From NCBI RefSeq assembly GCF_030704535.1, contig NC_081816.1, forward strand, positions 9,908,001 to 9,972,000: a stretch of 64,000 bases of DNA. Direction: 5' to 3'. The stretch's first letter is position 1. Each line of letters opens with the position of its first letter. The notes under the pieces were generated by a model. The model was not told the DNA's origin. It saw nothing but the letters and a program-made list of their open reading frames with translations, and searched no databases. Positions 10,049 to 19,658 of this stretch are shown here, in pieces. The position numbers and the translations under genes were made by a program. The stretch comes from Vitis vinifera. Its lineage: Eukaryota > Streptophyta > Magnoliopsida > Vitales > Vitaceae.

Positions 10049-12850
10049 GTGTTAGCTCAACATCAGCACGTTTTTGGGCCAATAACAGGGTTACCACCAA
10101 GTCGTGATATTGACCATGTCATTCAATTAATTCTGGGAGCATCTCTGGTCAACGTCTGTCCCTATCGGTATCCACATATTCTAAAGAATGAAATAGAGAG
10201 ATTGGTACAAGAGATGTTTGACATAGGAATGGTTCGGCCTAACTTAAGCCCACTCTCTAGTCCAGTGTTATTGGTTAAAAAAAAAAAAAGAGAATGGAGG
10301 TTTTGTATAGATTACCGTGCTCTCAACAAAGTTACAGTCCTAGATCAGTTCCCCATTCCGATGAATGATGAGTTACTTGATGAACTTCATGGCGCGACCA
10401 TTTTTTTCCAAACTAGACCTCAAATCGGGCTACCACCAAATTTGAGTCTGATAACAAGATATCCACACAAATGAATTTCGTACTCATGAAGGTCACTACG
10501 AGTTCTTGGTGATGCCTTTTGGGCTAACCAATGCACCAACGACATTCCAATTGTTAATGAATCGTATATTTTGGCCACACCTTCGGGAACTTGTGCTTGT
10601 ATTTTTTTATGACATATTGGTTTACAGGAAGGACTTGAAGGAGCATTGTGATCATTTTCAAAGTGTGTTGTCCATTTTGACGAACCACCAACTACATGTC
10701 AATGGAAAGAAATGCCTCTTTGCTAAACCGCAGCTCGAATACTTGGGCTATTTGGTTTTTGCCAAAGGGGTTGCTGCTGACCCTAACAAGATTTCAGTCA
10801 TGGTAGAGTGGCCCACACCCAAATTCCTTAAAAAACTATGAGAATTTCTCAGATTGACTGGGTACTACCATCGATTTTTCAAGGGATATGGAGCTATTTC
10901 TTGGCCTCTCACTTAACAACTAAAAAAAATGCTTTTAATTGGAACCCAGAGGTTGAGGCTGCCTTCCAAAAATTGAAAACAACTATGACAACAATTCCTG
11001 TTTTGGCTTTGCCGAACTTCAGTTAGCTCTTCATTGTAGAGACAGATGCCTCGGGGTATGGTTTGGGTGCCATTTTGATGCAAAGTCAAAGACTAGTGGC
11101 TTATTTTAGCCAAGTCCTCTCAGCAAGGGAGCGACAAAAGTCCATATATGAAAGAGAGTTAATGACTATTGTCTTAGCAGTTTAGAAGTGGCGTCACTAC
11201 CTGCTTGGTCGCCATTTTATTGTGCGGACGAATCAAAGTAGTTTGAAGTTTCTACTAGAGCAAAGAGTGGTGAATGAGTTGTACCAAAAGTGGGTCGCAA
11301 AGCTGTTTGGGTATGATTTTGAAATTCAGTTTCGGTCTGGATTGGAGAATAAAGCAGCTGACGCCTTATCTTGCATCCTCATTTCTATGGAGTTAGTTGC
11401 CCTCCATGGTTCCTAGTCGCTTAGACACTTTGTTGATCAGTTCACAAGTTGAAGCTGACCCACACCTTGCTAAGATTCGGCGGAGGCTGCTAGTTGATCC
11501 AGATGCTTATCCTTAGTATTCTTTAGACCATGGCATTCTCCTCTACAAGGGGCGCCTAGTTCTTTCCAAGGTCTCACCCCTTGTTACGATACTTCTTCAA
11601 GAGGGTCATGCTAGCGTGGTTAGAGGGTATTCCAGGTTCTTATGAACTTACAAACGACTCACATGAGATTTTTTTTGGGTTGGCATGAAGAATGACATCA
11701 AAGAGTTTGTGGAAAAGTGTATAGTATGCTAATAAAATAAGGCCCTAACTTTGTCACCTGCTGGGTTAGTACAACCATTGCCTATTTCAGAAAAAATATA
11801 AGATGATGTAACGATAGACTTTATTGAGGGGCTTCCTAAGTTTGAGGATTATAACTCCATTTTAGTTGTTGTGGATCGATTGAGCAAATATGCTCACTTC
11901 TCACTACTCAAACATCTTTTCACAGCTCAAACGGTGCTTGCTGTCTTTGTTCATGATGTTGTCAAATTACATGGAATTCCCCATTTCATTATCAGTGACC
12001 GTGACAAAATATTTCTTAGTCAATTTTGGACGGAGCTATTTCGGTTGCAGGGTACGTCTCTCTGCCATATTACCACATATCATCCCTAAACGGATGGACA
12101 AACAGAAGTGGTCAACCATTGTGTGGAGACATACCTTTGATGCTTTTCATATAACAAACCTAGACGTTGGTCTACATGGATTCCATGGGCAGAATACTGG
12201 TATAATACCACTTTCACTCCTCCACTAATATGACATCGTTTTGAGCAGTTTACGAGTGAGACCTACCATCGTTGCTACGTTCTGGATCAGATTCCACCTC
12301 TGTTCTAGCAGTGGATCAGTTATTGCAAGAGCGTGATCTAATTTTAAATGAATTGAAAGACCATCTCTATTGTGCCCAATCCAAAATGAAGTCATCTGCA
12401 GATGCTCATCGTCGTGTAGTTCAATTTGAAGTTGGGGATTTTGTTTATCTAAAACTTTGTCCATATTGTCTTCGTTCCCTTGCCAAGCAACCCAATGAGA
12501 AACTCTACCCATGATATTTTGGCCCTTACAAGGTGGTGCAACAAATTGGTCCAGTGGCGTACAAGTTAAAGCTTCCTTCTTCGATAACTATTCATCCAAT
12601 GTTTCATGTTTCACAATTCAAGCGGGCTCTTAGTTCAACTGATTTATGTCATCCACTTTCCCCTATTCTTGCTAATGATTTGGAATGGCTTGTGGAGCCT
12701 GATCAGGTCTTAGATATTCGCTAGTCTCCCAATGACAATCAGCCTAATATTGAAGTACTTATTCAGTGGAAAGGACTTCCTCAGTTTAAAGCTTCATGGG
12801 AATTAGTTGACACCATTAAAGAGCACTTTCTTGACTTCCACCTTAAGGAC
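10049..12850 (+). pseudogene. Broken pol region: RT, RNase H, integrase, chromodomain
   Basis: Reverse transcriptase is split over two frames (10049-10474 with CIDYRALNKVT, and 10506-10841 with VMPFGLTNAPTTFQ). Its catalytic motif reads FFYDILVY, so one of the two essential aspartates is lost. RNase H (from about 11040, TDASGYGLGAILMQ, to 11416) has an internal stop. Integrase follows: an HHCC region with stops (about 11600-11735), then VVDRLSKYAHF and ISDRDKIF of the DDE core (11866-12089), broken by a stop. A terminal chromodomain (IEVLIQWKGLPQFKASWELV) lies at about 12750-12850. The domain order is diagnostic; the pol product cannot be made. Confidence 0.9.
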
Positions 12851-12862
12851 AAGGTGTCTCAC

Positions 12863-12876
12863 ATTGAGGGGGGTAA
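12863..12876 (+). other. Polypurine tract of the chromovirus
   Basis: A purine run (TTGAGGGGGGG) immediately precedes the 3' LTR, in the place and with the composition of a plus-strand primer. Confidence 0.75.
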
Positions 12877-13157
12877 TGATAGGCCTCTTATACGTTATGT
12901 GTATACCAGAAAAGGGAAGAGAAATGTACTGCCACCTGACAGTTAATTGTAACAGTTTTAGTATAGGTTAGGTAACAATCTAGATACGGGCTAGGATGGT
13001 TTAAATAGGAAAAAGGAGGGAATTAGTGAGTTTTGGATATTCTGTGAATCTGGTAGGAGAGTGATAGCCTCTCGAATAGCCATTTGAGGATGAATTGGGT
13101 CTTTTGTTTCTTGTAATTCTTGGAATTCAATAACAATTCTCCATTAGATAACTATCA
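12877..13157 (+). repeat. 3' LTR of the chromovirus
   Basis: This 281-bp copy starts TGATAGGCC and ends CTATCA. It is followed by the target duplication ATATC at 13158-13162. It ends 371 bp before the ATG of HMA gene C. Confidence 0.95.
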
Positions 13158-13359
13158 ATATCATGATACAAATGAGCCACAATTTTTTCCATTGATTTTA
13201 AAATCTGTTCACTACATTAGCTAATACAACAAAAGAGAGGTCAACAGATCACGTGCCGATGAACATCATATCTCTTATTCATTAATAATGGAATTTGGTG
13301 AGCTTGCCGGAAGGGACAGTGGGCTAATAAACTAGGCCAATTTCCTGGGTTTTAATCCC

Positions 13360-13400
13360 CACACGCGGCTATTGCTCGGCCTACAGGAGTCCTATGAATA
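13360..13400 (+). promoter_or_regulatory. Promoter of HMA gene C: CGCG box and altered TATA box
   Basis: CACACGCGG at 13360-13368 is identical to the element before gene A. GGAGTCC then TATGAATA (13393-13400) occupies the place of TATAAATA in copies A and B, so the TATA box carries a substitution. Only about 370 bp separate the ATG from the retrotransposon. Confidence 0.5.
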
Positions 13401-13528
13401 TGAGACCGCGCCTAACAAGGCTTATGCACAGAGCCAGTGGCAAATAACAGCACAGTACTCTCCCCAGTTTCAGAGTCACCAGTCTCTCCCAACACCCCTA
13501 CTCCAACACCCAGAACCAGATCAACGCC

Positions 13529-14004
13529 ATGAAGGTATGATTTCCTACAATTTTATCAGGTTCATACTACTATTGTTTGTTGAGAAATGTATGCTAATAT
13601 GGGGTGGGTTTGTTTCTTGTTTGCAGCAAAAGGTGGTGATCAAGGTGGCTATGAATGGGCAGAAGTCACGCACCAAGGCCTTGAAGATTGCAGTCGGGGT
13701 TTCAGGGGTTGAATCAGCAGCTTTGAAAGGTCAAGAGAAGGATGAAATAGAGGTAACAGGGGAGGAAATTGATGTTGTTGCTCTCACCTTCTTGCTCCGG
13801 AAGAACGTGGGCAATGCAGAGGTGGTGAGCGTGGGCGCTGCAGAGAAGAAAGAGCAAAAGAAAGAGGAGAAGAAAGAGGAACAGAAAAATGAGCCGACTG
13901 TACACGCCTGGCATTCATATCCGTATGAGATTGGTGTTACTCACTACCCAATTTACCATTACCCGGAATACACCGACCGACCGGACTCATGCCCCATCAT
14001 GTAA
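13529..14004 (+). CDS. Heavy-metal-associated isoprenylated plant protein, copy C
   Basis: Exons 13529-13534 (ATG AAG) and 13627-14004 are joined across a 92-bp GT-AG intron and give 127 residues. The HMA fold (QKVVIKVAM, SRTKALKIAVGVSG, DEIEVTGEEIDVV, LLRKNVGNAEVV) is nearly the same as in copy A. The linker is longer because of extra EKKEQKKEEKKEE repeats. The tail is Tyr/His-rich and ends in the CaaX box CPIM, so prenylation is expected although the box differs from CSIM of the paralogues. The metal-binding cysteines are again absent (MNGQKSRTK). The frame is intact despite the large retrotransposon just upstream. An open frame extends further 5' through the intron, but the shared ATGAAG exon argues for the spliced start. 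Confidence 0.88.
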
Positions 14005-16663
14005 AGAAATAGATGCCCTGCAACTGCAACTGCACAAACCTCACGGCAGATCTTCATGCCACTGGGTCGTATCATATATTTTCAAAGATAGAAATAATCC
14101 CCCTTGCCCTACTCGATGAGTTTAAGGCTCAGCTGGCTCCCTTCTTTGCTCTGTAAATCAAAACTGCAAGTTAGATATGCAGTGCTACTCTGTTTTCTGC
14201 GACTTTTTTCGCTTTCCCACCTCTTGTCTTGTCAATTTATATAACAAGATTGGATTTGTTAAGTGTAGTTGGATTTTTGAGCATCTGGGTATGCTGTTGA
14301 ATAAGATTTGAGGCTTTAACTTCATGGTTTGTGTAGTTAATTGATTTTCTTTGCAATCTGTCTCAATAATACTTTTCAGCAACGAAGTGTTTGACATTAT
14401 AGCAAACTCTCCAGATCCACACTGGAGACAAGATGGACTTGAAGTCTTGAACTTGAGTACAGAAGAATCCTATCGATAAAAAATAGGGTTGGAAGATCCC
14501 CACAAATGACATAGTGCTATTTTTCTGAACGCATAAAAACTTGGGTACTATTCTATTTGGAAATTTCAAAGAGATGGCCACTAGCAGCTCTGAAATATGA
14601 TAGTTAAATGAGTGCTGGAGGCCCCATAAGAGGCTAGTTAAGAACAGTTCTCCTGGCTACAGAAGGCTTTAAGTGGTCAGGCAACAGTACTCTTCTTCCT
14701 TGAGAGTGTAAGGATGCAGTGCCAAGCTACAAAGTGGTGGCAGGCCTGAATGATTGCAAAATTAAGCTGGCAATCTGGTGCTGTCCCAAAATTAGGTCGG
14801 ATGTTGCTTTGGAATCTGCCTCAATCCCACTACTAAATGAATTGAAAATCTTGGAATATTGTGTCAAATGTTCAAAAGATGAATCTCTATATCGCTACAA
14901 AGGAGTAGAAAACACATGCCTGGAAATTACTTAGCCTACAACTTTGCCTCTCAGAATCCATCTTCATCCATCAGACAACTGGCCCAATGGTTCACAATGA
15001 CCAGCATAGTGTCCAGTTGGTCAAAATAACTAGTTAGCCATGAAACAGAACAACTCTGAAACCACTGAATAATAGCAAAAGAAAATTAATTTGTTTCACA
15101 TCTCCCATGTGCATTGCAAATGTATGCTAATCTTGCAAGTTGGCATGTATGATAAGAATATTATTTAAAGCTGCCTTTTCCCAAAAGGAGGATAAAGGGA
15201 AAGCTCAAAATTGGGAGACAATGATATTAAGAAATAGGGGCAAGAAAGATGCTGCATATGATGAAACTTGTGACATGAATATGGTGCGCACATGTCAATC
15301 TCTCCTGTTCCTTCTCCCATTGTTTGGGAAGGACGTTGGAGAAAAATTATGGAAATTCATGGGTAATTTTCTGTACATGATGCTTAGGTTAATGTTCAAA
15401 AAAACACTAGGAGCAATTTAAGCAAAGGTTTAGATAAAAACACACCTGAAATCAAGACCAATTGTCTAAATGTTGGGGCCTGCATGACTCCTCTGATGCC
15501 AACTAGGAAGAGAGTCAACAACCTTGACAAGCTTCTTAGATGGCATTCAGGGAGCCAGGCAGATCAACCCCTGACCATTGAATGAAGTGAATCCTTATGC
15601 TATCTGGGTTGACCTCCACACCCTACAAGATCCAACCCATCATTGTAAGTGTTATCAACCCTGCTGTCAATTAGGAATCTATACCAACTCAAGAATATGA
15701 AGTCACCAGTAGCAAAACAGAACACTACCCCACTGAAGCACAAAGGTCAGACAATGATTTTAGGAGGTGTATTCATCCATTTAGATGATCCAAAACAGAA
15801 TTACAACATATCAAATTACTGAGGTTGAGTATGCATTTTGACACACACAGAGAGTAAGAGCACTTTAAAAGAAGCATTCATAGTAGTCAGTTCAAGCAGT
15901 GTAATTTCACCAAGTTTTTGAAAACAACCCATGTACTCTTATACTTTATCACATACTGTAAATCCAATATACTTCAATTAGCTTTGAAGTAACCAGTCCT
16001 GCCTTTAGACCAGGTTGAAGGCAAAACCTACATAATTAATCTATTAGAAGATAATCAAGTCCAGATTTACTTACTTTCAAGCTGAAGATGATGATGGAGA
16101 GGAGTTGGATGAGGTTGAAAAACCATGTAACAGGGATCTCTGTCTCCCCCCACTGTTTTACAACTCTCTCTATCAGATCATATTAAAAGTTTACCCCCCA
16201 AGTCCAACTTGGAAGTGAGAAAAGTGAAATTTAAGAAAGTGTTGGAAAAAGAGATGAGAGGCAGAGACAAGAGAAAGTCCAGAGGACCTGGAGTAGGCGG
16301 CAGAGAAGGCTTCACTTTGCGCATCATTGTCTTATTGAAGATTATTATAGATAACATTAGATAGCGCCAAAAGCAGCCTGGGTTTTTGCAGGTTCACAAG
16401 TTTGGCTTCTTTTGTCATGGGTTCAGGTAAGGTAAGGTGACTCACCCATCATGCCAATTTCTCTAATTTTTTTTTTTTCATATTCAAGGTACCGATAATT
16501 CCATTTTTCCTTTCAGTCCATCCACTTTCATACTGCAACACAATGGAGCGGATTCAGCAGAATTTGTAGTATGAATAGAGGTGAGGGGCAGGTTAACAAA
16601 ATTTGGACTGGTATTAGACAATGGCAAAGCTACTGCATGAGACAAATTACAGCTTAGCTATGG
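14005..16663. other. 3' flank of gene C and unassigned DNA
   Basis: Bases 14005-14760 are 3' flank, duplicated behind genes A and B. From 14760 to 16663 I recognise nothing: short open frames (14719-14934, 15140-15421) lack similarity to anything I know and lack coding character. Confidence 0.5.
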
Positions 16664-17253
16664 ATGCTTTTTCCAAGTTTTCTTATGGTCTTTTGGGGAA
16701 CATCCTATTATTATTGTTTTCCCATGAGCAATTCTCAGTTTTCTATAGCTATTAGTTTACCAGCAAAGGGGCACATGACACCAATGTTCAAGACATGTCT
16801 TATTCATGAAAGCGCAGTTGAATTAAAATATTTGCAAGAACTTCAATTAGGACAAAGTTTTAACTCAATATTATCACAATTCCATGGTTCTTTATATTCA
16901 TGTGGAGACTATCAAATTGTTGTTGTGAGAAGATTCTCTTCTACTTCTAACCGCTTCGATGAAGCTTTTGTAAAAATGTTACATCATTGCCTGGGACAGG
17001 AGTGCTGACACTCTTTAAGGATTATTGTGAGGGAGCCACTGCAATAATGGACTTTTGGGGTGACTTTACAATTTTGAGCATGCCAATAGTTCAGGCATCC
17101 ATCCAAAGAAGGGCATCTGTTCTAGGCATTAATATTAATTCCGGGGCACTAGAAATGGATGTTGAGATTATTGTCATATCCCCATGTGGAGGTAAGAATG
17201 GCAGGAGGCCTCATGTTGTTGACATGCCATTATCACCTTGTCCACTTGGTTAG
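16664..17253 (+). pseudogene. Unrecognised broken reading frame
   Basis: Two overlapping frames look like one ancestral coding region with a single frameshift near 16990-17005. The first (16664-17008) reads through SNSQFSIAISLPAKGHMTP and ELKYLQELQLGQSFNSILSQ to FVKMLHHCLGQ. The second (16987-17253) continues with LTLFKDYCEGATAIMDFWGD, VQASIQRRASVLGININ and GALEMDVEIIVISPCGG. Residue use is protein-like (amphipathic, few low-complexity runs) and unlike the surrounding DNA. I do not recognise the family, and no domain or catalytic motif can be named. It could be a decayed host gene, a transposon product or an integrated sequence of other origin. No intron signals or promoter are evident. Confidence 0.4.
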
Positions 17254-18040
17254 GCTTTGGGCCACTTGATGCATATTTATAGGCTCATGTCGTATAAGTT
17301 GTGTCACAGTCTGTGCTATGTGACAGATTGCTCTTATCTCCAAGTGTCCAAACTGAAAATAAAGCAACTACTATCTTGTAATTCACATAGAATTTCAGTT
17401 AGTTGAATATATGACATACTAAATGTGTTAAAGTTTGTAACCGCCTAAATGGATATTAAGAACAAAGAATCTTACCTAATTGGTAACTTTCTCACACAGA
17501 ATCTTTATAAACAACTTCTTGTTTGGGTGCTGGTAATCAATGGCCATGGCTGAAGACATAATATAGAAAATAGATGCAGCTTGTGGTATATTTCTTTGCG
17601 CACCACTGACTCATTAATTTATGTTCAAAGCAAAACTCAATCGAACAGGAAACTGCCTTTTATGAGTTTGCATGTTCTCATGGACTGTCATGGGCCTTTG
17701 AAATGATGACTCATTGGGCAGAAGGACATGGCCACAAAATAAGTGAAATCATTTTGCTGATTACCCAAGAGAAGACAAAACTGAAATGCAGAGCTATTGA
17801 AATTAGGACAGACAGGAAGGGAAGTTCAAGATTCTGTGTGAGAGGAGCAACAAGATTGAACTAAACCTAGTGTAGCAACATGCCAATTGAGGTTGTTAAC
17901 AAGTACTTGATAAAACAAAAATCATGTTACAGACTCAAAACAATTGCTATATAAGCTAAAAAAGTGCTGTTTTGTATGACATTGATGTTTTCCTTTCTCT
18001 TTCTGACATGTGTGAGGTATGATGCATCTTCTCCTTTATC
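17254..18040. other. Unassigned spacer
   Basis: I see no gene, repeat or regulatory element in this stretch. Confidence 0.4.
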
Positions 18041-18270
18041 CTGACCTTTTGTTAATGGAGTTGACTGCTAGCTAGGCATCTGTCCCAACTCTCAAGTCAA
18101 ATCACTTTAGTGATGGAGTAAAGGAACCATTTCATCGAAGTGGAAGGGAATCTCACAAAAATGTCACAGATGCTATGGTTCATGGAGCAAGTCTATTTTC
18201 CTCTTATCACTTTTGTGCGCACTCTTTCAACCAAAGAGCATTCAACTGTGATGATCCCTTCCCAATTTTG
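18041..18270 (+). pseudogene. Ghost of a subtilase exon
   Basis: This stretch aligns by eye with exon 5 of the downstream subtilase and its borders (21425-21640). Shared landmarks are CCTTTTxGTTAATGGAG before the acceptor, GGCATCTGTCCCAACTCTCAA against the GVWPESAS codons, TTTAGTGATGGAGTAAAGGA against FSDEGMG, and TGGAAGGGAATCT against WRGIC. Stops and small indels destroy the frame. Other exons are not visible nearby, so this is a remnant of a partial or decayed tandem copy of the subtilase gene. Confidence 0.6.
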
Positions 18271-19577
18271 TTCTAGTTTCATAGATCAGAATAAGAGTTC
18301 CTGAATATTTTATTAGAATAATTTTACAATTAATATTGAATTTGAATTCCTTGTGAAACTTTATTCTTACCTAACCATGGAAGAACCCTAACTCATCCAC
18401 AAAGCCTAATCCTATCATTGCCTATATGCTACTGTGCACCATACAGGAGGTGTCTGAAGCCACGTAATGTGATGTTAGACTAAAGATATTGAAATGGTCA
18501 GTTAACCATTTTATAACTATCTGTGATGTTAGGGTAAGGATATTTAAATGATAAGTTATCATCTTTGTAAGGTCACTCCTCTTCTCTCGTGTATATACTG
18601 TTGACTCTATGGCCCTCGTGACCTTAAAATCTATTTATACAGTTAAGAAGAGTCTAATATAATGTCAATAACTTCTCTTACCCGTATGTGGACAAAGCGT
18701 CGTGATAATCATGTTTCATGGAGCTGTGAGATTAGTTAGAATGCTCACTCAAACTCCCACACAAGGATTGGGTATTGACTCTAATACCATTTATAATGAT
18801 TTACATCGTTCTCTATGAATGTGTGCATTAGTTAGGAGAAACCCATTATACACGTAGTGTTAGAAAATTTGTTTTCCTATTCGATATAAGATATCTCAAT
18901 TTTTTTAATTTGACTATAACCAAACAAAGTCCAAATATTATGTATTAAAGACTTAATTATCTATGGATATTAACAGTATGCATTAAAATATAGGTTTTTA
19001 TCTACACAAGGTGATCCAGATTTGAACTCTAGAGGCATGTAAGGATTAGCTGATTATTGTAATTTTTTTTTTTCCCTTAATGCCTCCGTGTGTCTCCCTC
19101 TGTCATACATGAGCCAGTGAGTCTGTCTGCCTAGTGTAGAGCATACTTCTAATGTCAATGTATTTTAATATCTTAATTACTCTTTGGAGTTCTCATCTTA
19201 AAAGAACTCGAAAGAAAAAGGAAAAGACCTCATCCATGCTATTATGAGAAGATACCCTTCTATTCCTTTTGAGATTCATATATAATAGATCTCAAGAAAT
19301 TCAGATTTAAGTCTATTTTGAATTCGGTTGAGTTGAATACCACCAATCATTCATGTATAACAGCCTACGTTTTTCCATCATTGGAAAAAGGGGTATCTTC
19401 ATAATAAAATAACTTATTTTCTACATAACTGATTTTCTGCAAGTTGCACTTTTTGAATTATTTAAATAAGATTCTAATGGCTGGTGAGTGAGCCCCCCTA
19501 CCCACTATGTCTGGAGATGAATGGACCCATCACACTCCCCAGAGCATAACTCTCATTAATACTGTGTCCTAGTTCCT
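18271..19577. other. 5' flank of the subtilase gene
   Basis: No gene is seen. The stretch is AT-rich, and its last few hundred bases should include the upstream control region of the subtilase gene. Confidence 0.45.
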
Positions 19578-19585
19578 TATATAAA
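19578..19585 (+). promoter_or_regulatory. TATA box of the subtilase gene
   Basis: TATATAAA lies about 75 bp before the ATG at 19659, a normal distance for a plant core promoter with a short 5' UTR. Confidence 0.55.
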
Positions 19586-19658
19586 TTTAGTACTGCCTTG
19601 TAGCATTGCACCATATCATCACTAAGGGGGCAGGGGAAGCATTTAAGAGAAAGCAGCA

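Larger units (their letters stand above)
8056..13157 (+). mobile_element. Degenerate Ty3/gypsy chromovirus, complete with both LTRs
   Basis: The element is 5102 bp long, with two 281-bp LTRs beginning TGATA and ending CTATCA, and a perfect 5-bp target duplication ATATC (8051-8055 and 13158-13162). The order gag, protease, reverse transcriptase, RNase H, integrase, chromodomain defines Ty3/gypsy chromoviruses. The small size and short LTRs fit the Reina clade (inference). My by-eye comparison finds about 22 mismatches between the LTRs, so the insertion is old. Stops and frameshifts in every domain make it non-functional. It lies in the 5' flank of HMA gene C. Confidence 0.95.

Noticed and set aside
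13372-13534. An extended N-terminus for HMA gene C reading through its intron
   Set aside because: The ATGAAG exon with GT-AG intron is conserved in all three paralogues, and the extension includes the promoter and TATA region.
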